Positions 44,216-55,218 of a stretch of DNA of 64,000 nt are shown one piece after another. How positions within the stretch are numbered: position 1 is the stretch's first letter; every line of letters begins with the position of its first letter. The stretch lies in assembly GCA_031763025.1 (NCBI GenBank), contig JASSKH010000037.1, forward strand, positions 3,038,001 through 3,102,000. The letters run 5' to 3'. A model generated the notes under the pieces. It was not told where the DNA came from. It saw nothing but the letters and a program-made list of their open reading frames with translations, and searched no databases. Source of the DNA: Macrocystis pyrifera. Taxonomy: Eukaryota > Sar > Phaeophyceae > Laminariales > Laminariaceae. The translations under genes and the position numbers were made by a program.

Positions 44216-45820
44216 TATGTAATACTATGATTATGTTGCGGCTCACCACAGGCGACTATTTCTTTCTCCAATCTTACTTCCAGTCATCCGCGGCTCAGCA
44301 CAGGCGAGTATTCTATATGAATTTCGGTCGTGCGTGTCGTTGCGTGTCACATGGGTGATGCTGATTCCTCCGACATCTCGGTGTGATGCTGTTGTCGTCA
44401 CAGAATCATTTTCGCGTACCACTACTGAAATTCTCCAACGAGCTAAACATATATATTCTTTATCGCACTGCCTGGCCAACACCGGAGTTTTTTTTTCGTA
44501 CGTACGTGACAACAAGCCAAGCGTCACAACTCTGTCTCGTGGCCATTGCTATTAATATTCTATACGAATTTCGGTCGTTCGTGTCGTCGCCTGTCACATG
44601 CGTGATGCTGCTTCCTCCGACTTCTCGGTGTGATGCTGTTGTCGTCACAGAATCATTTTCGCGTACCATTACTGAAATTCTCCAACGAGGTAACCATATA
44701 TATATACGTATTATCGCACTGTTGTTGTCGTTGTTGTTTTCTTCACATTAAACCGTTCTTTCTACCCGTCGACATCCAACACAACAAGTGTCCGTGCGGA
44801 TTCTTCAATCCTAGAGAGATACAAGTTCGGTGGTCACAAACTGCCTGGCCAACACCGGCGATTTGTTTTTCGTATGTACGTGGCAACAAGCGTCATCACT
44901 CTCATGGCTATTGCTATTAATATATAACATTGTTACTATTCATTATATATATGCACTATTAACATGATAGTATTTTAATAGAGTGTTGTGTGATTCTCGG
45001 GTACTCTGTTTTCTTCATTTCGTCTCCCCGAGTTCAGCAAATGTACTTACCGGGTATAGTATGTATGTGTGTATACCCATGAAGAGTACTATTAATACAT
45101 ACAGTAGGAGTACACGGTCTTCTTCATCAATGTTTCAACCCTTTCAAGTCTCTTATAACCTTGATCCGGGGTGGTCGTATAGAGCAAACTCTTCTCCTCC
45201 CTCACCACTACTATGCTGTCGGACATGCGGTCCCTTCTTTGATGCCTGCGTGTTGCTTTGGGAGAGTAATACGTATTATTTAAATAGAGTGTATATAGAG
45301 TAAGCTCTTCTCCTCCCTCCCCACTACTATGCTGTCGAGCATGCGGTACTTTCTTTGATGCCTGCGTGTTGCTTTGGGAGAGTATTACATATTATTTTGT
45401 TCGAGTGTATAGTGTGTATTCTGTGTTTCTCGGCTATTTGTGTTCTTGATTCCGTCTCCCCGGAATCAGCAATTTTACGTACCACCAAGTATGTATGTAT
45501 ACCCATGAATAGCACCACATACAGCAGTAATAGCATTAATAGTAGTAGTTGTGGTCTTCTTCCTCACACTACTGTTTCAACCCTTTCAAGCCTCTCTCTG
45601 TCTTCTAACCTAGATCCGGGGTGGCCGCAGAGGAAGCTCTTCTCCTCCCTCCTCACAATACCATTGTCAAGCGTCATCACTCTCATGGCCATTGCTGTTA
45701 ATAAATAACCTTGTTACCATTCATTATTTGTATGTATAATCAAAAGTATTTTAATAGATTGTTGTGGGATTCTCAGGTACTCTGTTTTCTTCATTTCGTC
45801 TCACCGAGTTCAGCTAATGT
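44216..45820. repeat. Long direct repeat D2
   Basis: Second copy of D1 with the same order of sub-blocks (44233-44320, then AATTTCGGTCG units at 44320 and 44567, then long units from 44970). An extra segment (about 44765-44880) is absent from D1. The last long unit is cut short at about 45820, where an LTR-like start (TATTAGGGATG) begins. Confidence 0.8.
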
Positions 45821-46007
45821 TATTAGGGATGACACCTATTACATCAAAAGCCAGTATCATCTAGTCGCTGCTGCATATCACAAGGCTACCAGGTACTCCT
45901 GTAGCAACCATAATTTAGGAACACACCCATCACATACAAGCAGGTGTTACAACAGTAGAAGAACAGAACGATTCTATGTTCGGTTATTTTGTTGTCCTGT
46001 ACGTACT
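45821..46007. repeat. Older LTR-like fragment
   Basis: TATTAGGGATGACACC... resembles the start of the Copia LTR at 46013 (TATTGGAGATG) and a third sequence at 52334 (TATTAGGGATGATACTTG). It may be a remnant of a related, older LTR into which the Copia element inserted. Confidence 0.3.
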
Positions 46008-46012
46008 GAATT

Positions 46013-46567
46013 TATTGGAGATGTTACTTGACAGTAGCTATCATTTTGTCGTCACTGGATACCACGGAATATCTGGTAGTATACGGTACAAGGGATCCAT
46101 AATAGATCGATTTTGGGTGTGTCACCACCTGACGAACGTTGTCATAGACCGTAGTCGGGTACGGGTGTGCCATCACCTGACGAACGTTATCATAGGCCGT
46201 AATCGGATTCGGGTGTGTCATCACCTGACGAACGTCGTCGTAGGAGGTATATGTATCTGTTATGTATCTGTTAAAGATCATCAAGATCGGAAACAGCCAA
46301 GAGGAGCGTTTGCACGCCCACTTGTTCACTCTACTTTTGCTCATCATCATCAGCTTGTCTGCTGAGCTTAATAACTAATCAACCTTGGCCTGGAGTCGCC
46401 AACATCATCATCTTTCTTCTATTCGAAGATTTCACGCGAGTCTGCCTAACAGCAACTCAAGCGTTTGCACCTCGATCAGTTCTGTGTCTTGACCGGTCAT
46501 CGGCAAGCGAGACTAAGCGTACACCAGCTTCGAGCTGATACACGCTACTTCACACCAACCCTCAATA
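46013..46567 (+). repeat. 5' LTR of the Copia element
   Basis: 555 bases. It holds three diverged internal repeats of CATCACCTGACGAACGTTGT (46128, 46170, 46212), probably a U3-region feature. The same three are in the 3' LTR. Confidence 0.9.
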
Positions 46568-46581
46568 GGTTATGAGCCTCG
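46568..46581 (+). other. Half-tRNA primer-binding site
   Basis: GGTTATGAGCCTCG directly follows the 5' LTR. Its complement contains GGCTCATAACC, the anticodon arm (CAU) of initiator methionine tRNA. Copia of Drosophila and yeast Ty5 prime from a cleaved initiator tRNA half in this way. Confidence 0.75.
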
Positions 46582-47108
46582 AAACGCGTGCAAACGCAAC
46601 CAATCAGCCACGGGGGGTACTTCAGTGCGGCTACGACCACGTTATCCCAAGAGCTTCAGTTCCTCCTGGCTTCAGCGGGGCAGAGATTTCAAGATCATAA
46701 GAACGTCTGCTGTTGCCTGAGGAGCTTTTGACGACGAGTATTTCGTTTGTTGAAATCTACGTACCAACCTGCTGTACGCTGTTACAAAAACAACCCCACA
46801 GACAATCCCAGTACTTCTGTGTGATTAGGGGCCCTGCCTGGCGTAGTCCGCACCGTGGATAGTAAGCCTCGGAAGATTCCGAGCGACAGCTGAGTGGAAG
46901 CAACTCCCGGCAGCATTGCTGTCTGTTTAAAGGAGCTCTGACTTCCTACGTGCTTCTAGGGGACGGTTACTCTACCAAGGACCCCAAAGCAAGGGTTGAA
47001 GTTTTTACCGGGTAGCGTTTTGATCGTGTCTGAGATCATCATCTACACCGACGATTCTACGCCTACAGCAGTAGGCTATTTATACGAGTAGAAGTTTGTT
47101 ACTGCAGC

Positions 47109-47666
47109 ATGGACGACACCAGCAGCAACAACCTCACCAATGCTGTCAAGGGGCTAAGGAAGTTTGACGGACGGAACCCCAGCCTCTTTCGAGATTGGCA
47201 CAAGAAACTTGCTGTGGTCCTCGGCGTTACACGACGAGATACTGCAAACTTGATCAAAGGACGGGCCCGACCAAATGAAGAATCGGCGGCCACGGCACTA
47301 GATGGGACGCAATAAGCTCAGGACACTCTCCAGCAAAGCACAGCATCCTTTGACAGAGCGAACGAGGACTTATACGCCATTCTGTTCTTGCTAACAGAGA
47401 AACCAGCAGCTAATCTCGTACTGAAGCATGAGCACCCAGACGGAATGAGCGGCAACGGACAACAAGCTCTGGAGGAGCTTGTACAGAAGTACAACAAGGT
47501 TACAGATGAGGTCGTTCGCGCAGCCATGGACAAGCTGGTCAACACCGCCATGACATACAACCAGGACCCCGACGATTTTTTCATGGAAAAACACCTCGCC
47601 CGCACCGAGCTAGCCAGGATGGGAGAGCCCATCACCGACCGGAGATTCAAGGATATCTGCGTCTAA
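47109..47666 (+). pseudogene. Copia gag region
   Basis: Copia-type Gag coat protein, which would package element RNA. It starts MDDTSSNNLTN with a YDG-like K-F-D-G-R-N segment and a hydrophobic W-H-K-K-L stretch near the N-terminus. Helical segments typical of the Gag core follow. Its zinc knuckle is in the next part (47.84 kb). As a fossil it is broken. Confidence 0.75.
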
Positions 47667-47699
47667 GGTTTCACATCTGACTACAAGGACATCAAGCTG

Positions 47700-49841
47700 A
47701 TGATGTATCGTGATCCTACCTTCGACATCGAACAGATGCAAAGTACGATGCGACACTTATACCTTGACGATCTTTCTCGCAACAGCGGAGCGAAGGGAAA
47801 CATCGCTGGCCAAGGTGTCGCCATGTCGGCGGAAACATCCATCTGCAACTACTGTGGAAAGGAAGGGCAACACGCTCGCACCTGCCGGAAGAAGCGGGAT
47901 GAAGCCAACAAATCCAAAAGAACCAAAGGAGCCGCTGGACAGAAGTGGTGTTCCGTCCACAAAACCACTTCGCACAGCGATGCGGAATGCTATGAACAGG
48001 GTGCCACTCGATCGGAACAATCGGGGGCTCACCTCGCTTCTGCTGCATCAGGTACAAGATCCTCTCCAGCACACGACGAGAAGAGACCATCTTTAAACTT
48101 CGACGATGATTTTGATCAAGGATTCGCCTTCTCCGGACTAACGACGGGAGATGGCGGCGGAATCTCAGCGTCCAACTCGGACAGGTTCATCATGTTGGTG
48201 GATAGCGGCGCATCGGATCACTTCGTGGACGACGAGCTGATCCCAGGGCTGCGGCAACGCATGACAGAGTACGAGAAGCTGGACCAGCCGAAGCCCATTA
48301 AAACCGCCGGTAACGAGAAGATGTTCGCGACGGCAACAGGCACCATCCGCGGGCACATCATCAACCATTCAGGTCGGCCGATCCCAGTTCGCATCTTCGT
48401 GCTGATCGTTCCCGGAATGGGACGCCACCTCTTCTCCTCCGCAAGGGCAATGAAATCAGGGGTAAGCACCATCCTCGAGACGGGAAACCCCCGCCTCCAG
48501 TTCGACACCACGACTTCTCTCCCTTCGAATGAACACCAGAAAGACGCGGGCATGTGCTCTTTCGAAGTGTCGCTGCGTGCCCTGGACGGCGTAACCTACG
48601 GAAAACCCAAGACGCGACCAACACCCTCGATGGGTCTGACGGCACTGCTAAGCGCCGATCCCTGGCACAGACGACTGGGGCACATGAACCCCCGTGATAT
48701 GGAGCTTCTTCGGGAGGTGGACGGCAATGGTGTCGACTACACCGGCACTGTGTCAGGCTGCGATATCTGCGAAGTGTGCAAGAGCACGCGAAAGGCGCAC
48801 CCGAAAAAGGACAACCACAAGACTAACGGACCAATGGAACTGGTTTACACGGACCTTTTGGGACCCGTCACGCCAGCAGCAAGGGGAGGATTCAAGTACG
48901 TCAGCAAGTTTACTGATGATTACTCTCGCATGAAGGAAATCTTCCTTCTTAAGTCCAAGACGGAGGCCGCCCACTCGCTCCACCTTTACAACAAAACGAT
49001 GGCTGTTCCACTGGGGCTGCGCATTCAGCGATTGAGATGCGACAAGGGAGGGGAGTACACCTCCAGAGAGTTTAAGGAGCTCTGCGTCAACTCCAGATTT
49101 ACCATGGAATACACGGCCACAGCAACGCCTCAACAAAACGGCGTATCCGAGAGCGATGGGAGGACACTTGCAGCAATGACAAGATGCCTTCTTAAGGACG
49201 GCAACTTCTACCGCACCATGTGGGGTGAGCTATTTTTTACAGCAGTCTACCTGTGCAACAGGTCGCCACATTCGGCATTGAGAGGACAAACGCCTTTTTT
49301 GAAGATGCCCGACAAAGAAGCAGATCTTTCAGGCTTGCGGGCTATCGGATCTAGGGCCTTTGTGCATATCGAGACCTATACGACGAAGCTCGGCGACAAA
49401 GCATGGGAAGGAAAGCTCTGTGGATTTAGCCAAGACACCAGAGCCCACCGCATCTACAATCCCGAAAAAGGGACTGTTGTGGAAAGCAGAAATGTCACTT
49501 TCCTGGAGACACCACCATACTCCGTGCCACCCGTGGGAATCAACAAGGACTACGAAGATGACGTCTTCGATCTCACCTCCTTCCTGGATTTCTCGATTCT
49601 AGATTCACCTGAGAAAGAGCTGGAGCACCTCCGAGCGAAGATGAGGGGTATGCTACAAGAGAACGCGAAAACATTCCTGCACCAGGAAACATCATCTCTA
49701 CCAGAGGAGCCCGCAGGAGGAACAGTCGCAAGAAGCTGGAGCCTCGCCCGAGGTCGTACCTGCTGCATCAGCCGAAGAACCGGTTGTACAGCAGCCTCGG
49801 GTAACTCGAGCCAGTACGAGATCCAGTCCAAACACGGATGA
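47700..49841 (+). pseudogene. Copia gag end, protease and integrase region
   Basis: A 713-codon open stretch. The order is a zinc knuckle C-N-Y-C-G-K-E-G-Q-H-A-R-T-C at about residues 49-62, a Lys-rich linker and an aspartic protease L-V-D-S-G-A-S-D-H-F near residue 168. The gag-pre-integrase zinc motif (WHRRLGHM ... CDICEVCKS, 48663-48790) follows. Then comes the integrase core with Y-T-D-L-L-G-P, C-D-K-G-G-E-Y-T and Q-Q-N-G-V-S-E, the three acidic sites. The C-terminal integrase part (K-A-W-E-G-K-L-C-G-F) is present. This order (integrase before reverse transcriptase) identifies Copia. The end is Pro/Glu-rich. Confidence 0.9.
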
Positions 49842-49911
49842 TACTTTCGACAGCTCACTCACCCCCAGTCAACTGCTCTACTTCGCCAAGGGAACACCAC
49901 GGATCAAGACC

Positions 49912-50334
49912 ATGGGCATGCGTGAGGACTTTGCTCACATGGACGGAAGTCCCTTCCTGTCCTACAAGGCCTTTACATATGCTACTTCAACCCCCGAAGA
50001 CAAGCGGTTTTCGGAGAAGGAGAAACGAGTACTTCAAACTCCTCGTACGCATACTGATGCCATCAACTCACCAGAGCACATGGAATGGAAAGAGGCCATC
50101 AACAAAGAGATGGACAACGTTAAGGAACATCAAGTCTACGAGCTGGTCCCAATCACCAGCGTGCCCAAGGAGCAACATCTTCTTTTTCACCCTGGGATGC
50201 ATCTATCTGCTGCTTCGCCCGGGGTTGAATCTTCCACTCTGGGTGAAGTCACACTGGATGCATCGCATCACGAGACCGCCCATACGGTACACAATCCAAG
50301 CGTCGAGGAGACCTTCGACAGCATGCACGCCTAG
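49912..50334 (+). pseudogene. Copia reverse transcriptase, N-terminal part
   Basis: The segment contains INSPEHMEWKEAINKEMDNV followed by E-L-V-P-I, the typical opening of a Copia reverse transcriptase. It is part of the broken fossil. Confidence 0.7.
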
Positions 50335-50469
50335 AGGGCATCGGGGGAAGACCCCCCGGACACGTGTGTGGATTTTGCCTACACAAATAGAGACCCTTTT
50401 CGAGTCTCGGAGGAGGAAAACTGGGTGATCGAATCCCCACCAAAACACTACGATGCCATTCATTCCCGG

Positions 50470-50660
50470 AGCAGCATCACCCGGGATCATCAGATCAACG
50501 ACATCTGGGGTCATCAGAGCATCAGTATCTATCTATCATCTGGGATCACCGGAGCATGAACGTCTGGGATCACTGGGTCAACATCATCTGGGATCACCAG
50601 ATCATCATCTGAATCATCATCGTCTGGCATCACCGAAGTACCAGCTGAGACATCACCGCC
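50470..50660. repeat. ATCTGGGATCACCAG minisatellite
   Basis: Six or more diverged units of 24-33 bases with an ATCTGGGATCAC core lie inside the Copia element. Confidence 0.8.
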
Positions 50661-50849
50661 TGCTTCACCAGGGGTCGTGTCAGCTGATCGAGAGCTGTGT
50701 CTGACTCGTACCTCCACACGAGCCGAGCCCAAAACAGAGAACACAGAAACAAACCGTCAGCTGAAGGAGGTCTACACGCTCACGATAGCGGAGGGACAAC
50801 CACGGGCAAACCCCGGACAGGATTTGCGGCATCGACACAGGACGATAAA

Positions 50850-51071
50850 GAGCCACTGGCGACTACGGCCTTCGTGTACAACTGCAAGCCAACTTCAGGA
50901 ATCCTCTTCTTGCTGGACGGAGAGCCCATCATTATCGGGACCAAGACGCAAACACTGACTGCTGAATTAACGGTGGAGGCAGAGCTGAGACGACAATCAG
51001 TTTTGAGGGAAAGGAAAAGACTACCTCTCCAACTTCAACATAAGTTGAGCCTCCAGCCACTGGAAGCGTGA
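50850..51071 (+). pseudogene. Copia RNase H-like segment
   Basis: SGILFLLDGEPIIIGTKTQT followed by T-A-E-L-T-V-E-A-E-L resembles the Copia RNase H G-Y-L-F-x-L...S-x-K-Q...S-S-T-E-A-E-Y pattern. It is part of the same broken fossil. Confidence 0.6.
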
Positions 51072-51583
51072 ACTGCGTTGTCTCCCTTACCGAAGCTGTG
51101 GGTTGTCGCATGTTCAATTTGCACGGGGCGGATATGAAATTATTTTCCTTGGGTCAGCGAACTAATCACTGGATTTTTTTGCATTCACTGGTAGCGTATC
51201 CCGTCAATCTTCCTTGTTGCGGAATATGAACAAATTCACTGTTTTAGACTACTACACACATTTAGTATTCCTTAGTCGTTTAACGGACTGGAATGTAGTT
51301 CACGGTTTCGTGATTCTTGGACTGATAGCTAAGCTTGCATAACATGTGCAGAAAAGTAGCAGAGCTGGATATTTTACATTGGCTTGTTTTGTGTAACCCC
51401 TCGGGTATTCTAGCAGAATGAGTTTTAGCTCTCAGAAGTTCAAGTTGAATACTTTCACCACAACAATTATGCCCTTGTTGCGTGCATTTTTTTCAAGTAT
51501 GGCATGTGGCGCAGAGGTCGTACTAATTGTTTTGTTTGCCTGGGACTACCAGCATTGAAACGAGTTATCGTAACGAGAGGTCG

Positions 51584-52139
51584 TATTGGAGATGTTACTT
51601 GACAGTAGCTATCATTTTTGTCGTCACTGGATACCACGGAATATCTGGTAGTATACGGTACAAGGGATCCATAATAGATCGATTTTGGGTGTGTCATCAC
51701 CTGACGAACGTTGTCATAGACCGTAGTCGGGTACGGGTGTGCCATCACCTGACGAATGTTGTCATAGGCCGTAATCGGATTCGGGTGTGTCATCACCTGA
51801 CGAACGTCGTCGTAGGAGGTATATGTATCTGTTACGTATCTGTTAAAGATCATCAAGATCGGAAACAGCCAAGAGGAGCGTTTGCACGCCCACTTGTTCA
51901 CTCTACTTTTGCTCATCATCATCAGCTTATCTGCTGAGCTTAATAACAAATCAACCTTGGCCTGGAGTCGCCAACATCATCATCTTTCTTCTATTCGAAG
52001 ATTTCACGCGAGTCTGCCTAACAGCAACTCAAGCGTTTGCACCTCGATCAGTTCTGTGTCTTGACCGGTCATCGGCAGGCGAGACTAACCGTACACCAGC
52101 TTCGAGCTGATACACGCTACTTCACACCAATCCTCAAAA
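51584..52139 (+). repeat. 3' LTR of the Copia element
   Basis: 556 bases, about 98 percent like the 5' LTR. Its right tip is followed by GAATT at 52140-52144. Confidence 0.9.
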
Positions 52140-52333
52140 GAATTCACTCCTTGGATCTCATGCGGTAGGTACATCATGTACAACTGATTATCCTTGGAAC
52201 TCATGTAAGTACATTACGTACACAAGTGTTTGTTCCCAATAGCAACATCACCACTTGATGTTGCATGTGTTTCTTTTGGAGAAATTTTAGCATGTAACGC
52301 AGAGTAAGAAAGTGTATGCTTAACGGCAGGAGG

Positions 52334-52640
52334 TATTAGGGATGATACTTGTCAGTAGCCATCATAGTCGTTCCTCGATAACACTTGCGTCATCTGGTAT
52401 ACATTTACGCATTTCTAAGTACCACGGACAGTTTTCCAATTCTGTTCAGCTACTAAATAGTGCCAGCATGCTGCATTTTTTTTTTCCCGACTCGACCTGC
52501 ACATTTTCTTTACGGGTACTCTTATTTGTATCCCAACGAAAGGTCTTGCACTGCCCACGCTCTGTAATCGTCACGCCCTGCTATCATTACGAACATTGGG
52601 CATTTCAGACGGAGTTCTGTTCAATTCTGTTCAACTGATA
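52334..52640. repeat. LTR-like fragment near the gypsy element
   Basis: It starts TATTAGGGATGATACTTGTCAGTAGCCATCAT, which tracks the first 35 bases of the Copia LTR, then departs. It may be a related LTR or solo-LTR remnant. I could not link it to an LTR on the far side of the element at 52.9-60.6 kb. Confidence 0.3.
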
Positions 52641-52925
52641 TCACTTGAGTGACCCCGGCGCGACTACCGTCAATCAAACGCGAGGCGCCTGACGCTAGAT
52701 AGATGCCCTCAACTATAAAAATATCCTTCGACGGGCAATAAAATCGAGGCACGCACAACCTCAACACCCCCTATCGTACGTCTTTACCGTCACTCCTTTC
52801 TCTCTCCTAGATCGGTTTGTTGGTATTGTAGCCGCCTACCCTGATCCAAGCCTGGATCCACCCACCCTCTCCATCTTCCACCAAACCTTTTCCCGTCCCA
52901 GTACAAGCGTTCCACCCGCCTAAAC

Positions 52926-54073
52926 ATGGCCGAGAAGGCTTCCTCCATCAACATTCCCGGCGCCCACTCCCCCGAGGCCACCAACCCCCGCGAGGCGAGG
53001 TATGCCGCAAGGGCCTTTCGCGCTACCGACGACGACACCCCTGGCTTCGAAACCATTCTGAACGACTTCACGATACACCCCACCACACCGGGATCTTCTC
53101 CAATGGGAGCAGGCACGACCAGTGCCGGGCCTACCATCAACCCGGAGGTCTCTGCACAGGAAACCTCCACCCTGGCTCTCAATCCGGGGCGTTACCAAGG
53201 CGATCCCACGGCCCTCCGTAAGCGCCGTGCGGCCCTCAAAACCCACCACGAGCAGCTCCTCCTTATCGCGAAAGAGGGCGCTGACCTCCTACTCGTGTTA
53301 CCACCGTCCCCCTCCCCTTCCTCGAACCCTTTCGACTCCACCTATGGGACTACAGCTGCGACCGCGGCCACCACGGCCCAATCGCAGCCGTTCGCTCCTC
53401 ACCATGGGCACCCTATACGTCCGCCGCGATGTCTAGGACCACCACCTCCCAGCCTCCCAAAAACCAAACTGGGACCACAATGTCCCAGGCACCACTACCG
53501 GCCCAACCCTTGCCAGCCCCCATACCCACTGGGCACCGGCACCCGCAGACGTTCGGCTTTGAGCCCAATGACTGGGTCTTCCTCGACGCTAAGCTCCGCT
53601 GGATGCAGAGTACACGCGACGCGACGGCCTCGGATGTCTCGCTAGAAGCACACCGTGTATGGCGGCTGTTCACACCTGACTGTAACCCGTCGATCACCTT
53701 CGTTCTGGCCCGCGCCGCCACTGAGGGTGTTTCTTCCGAGCTCATCGGGGCCGCCCATACCCGTTTACTCGAGCCACGGTATTTTCACTCGAACGCCGGC
53801 CGCGGCTACGTGTGGAACCCAACCGTCTCGATCCGCTCCCCCGACACCCCCAACCACCCACCCCACGACGGACACGCCATCGCCGGCGACACCGCTCCTT
53901 CCCACCTCGACAGCGCCCCCTACGACGACAGCGCCCCGCTCCTCACGAGCGCGCAGCCTGATGACGAAAGCCAACACGGAGCCCACGACGGAGGTGGAAC
54001 GTCGTGGTGTCCCACGCCCAAGCCCTACGAGCTCACGGTGCCCACTGCCCCAACTGCAATGGCACGGACATAG
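52926..54073 (+). pseudogene. Gypsy-like gag region
   Basis: The first part starts MAEKASSINIPGAHSPEA and is Pro/Thr/Ser-rich, with a helical stretch around LRKRRAALKTHHEQLLLI. A more conserved-looking block follows (FGFEPNDWVFLDAKLRWM ... EAHRVWRLF ... LEPRYFHSNAGRGYVW). A C-P-N-C zinc-knuckle trace lies near 54050. The region is assigned to gag by position and composition. I do not recognise a named Gag family. Confidence 0.55.
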
Positions 54074-54129
54074 TATCAAGACCTGCCCCCTGCGCTTCGC
54101 AACACGTTCGGCATCCTCAGCCCGGTAGT

Positions 54130-54440
54130 CGGACACGCCTACCGCCAATGGCAGCAGATGATGCTCTTATATCGCCGTGGACACTACGAGCACAACCTGG
54201 AGCGAAACTCCAACCGCTACGACAACGACAACCGTCGAGGCAACAACAACAACCGCAGCGCAAACTACAACAGCAACCGCTCCAACTAGAACCACTCCCG
54301 CAACTACCGCGGAAACAACGGGCGCTCCGACAACTGGCGCCACAACAACGGCCGGTCATACGACAACGGCAACCGACAGTCGCCAGGGCAACAGTTACAT
54401 CGACAACGCACCGAGCCTGCCCCCTCGTCTTCAGCATTGA
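54130..54440 (+). pseudogene. Asn/Arg-rich tail of gag
   Basis: The plus strand encodes an Asn/Arg/Tyr/Gly-rich, low-complexity stretch (NRYDNDNRRGNNNNRS and similar), as in RNA-binding tails of Gag proteins. The Gln-rich and Thr-rich reads in the other frames are composition shadows. Confidence 0.5.
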
Positions 54441-55218
54441 CGGTGCATAGCCCCACGACCAATACTTCCGCACCTGCCGCCCCCGCGAACATGCGGATGG
54501 GCAGCACCAACTCGAAGTACCCAGCCGAACCAACGGCAGCCGGGCACCTTCCGCACCAACGGACAAGCCGATGGTGGAGCAACTGTCGCATCTCCACCAA
54601 CAGCATCTACTGCGAGCACCCGAGGTTCCCAGGGCGCACGAGTAAATCACGTGCACCACGCCTACCCGACCCCTGCCCCCCAATGCCCCCCCCCCCCTAC
54701 CCCAGCCCATTTCACAGCCACTTGTTCAAGCACTGATCATCTTGCCCAAGTGATTGCCTTGAGGTGTGGGCGGGAGGAGGCCAAGACGCCGAGCCCCACC
54801 GGGATGCTCCACTCGACGTCTTCAGGTGGTGAGCAACGCTGCTTGCCGACTATTGCCGAGACCCCAGACATTGCTACCCTGGGAAACGTCTCGACGATTA
54901 CGGCTACCAGCGGTTCCGGTTCACACGAAACTGCTGTTTCGTCTACCGGGCCATCGCCCCCTGAGCCTGCCTCATATTGGCCGCTCCATACGCGCATGTT
55001 CCAGCATGCGCGCATTTCTTGTGACAGCGTTGAACCCGCGAACGACGGGCTTCCTCCAGCTGCCACGGTGTTGACACCACCGCTGTCCCTGAGCCTCGAG
55101 GGACAGTCCCGTTTTAAATACGGAAGACTCGCGACCAACGTCGACCGGGGTCTGCCCTGAGCCCCCTGACCCGTCCTCCTCGCCAGCTTCGCGCAAAGCG
55201 TGGACACGGACCCCAGGT
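54441..55218 (+). other. Element interior, part not recognised
   Basis: C-rich sequence inside the gypsy-like element, between the gag tail and the long 795-codon frame. Pro/Ser/Thr-rich reads run in more than one frame. No domain is recognised. Confidence 0.45.

Larger units (their letters stand above)
46013..52139 (+). mobile_element. Copia-type LTR retrotransposon, broken
   Basis: A 6.13 kb Ty1/Copia element. LTRs lie at 46013-46567 and 51584-52139, with inverted tips TATTG...CAATA. A 5-base target duplication GAATT flanks both ends (46008-46012, 52140-52144). LTR divergence is about 2 percent by eye, so the insertion is moderately young. Parts in Copia order are gag (from 47109), zinc knuckle, protease, integrase, the start of a reverse transcriptase and an RNase H-like segment (near 50850-51070). 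A minisatellite lies at 50470-50660. The element is broken in several places and would not make a working set of proteins. Confidence 0.92.

Noticed and set aside
54117-54710. Minus-strand frames of 100-197 codons rich in Cys, Gly, Arg
   Set aside because: Antisense shadow of the C-rich gag region of the gypsy-like element.
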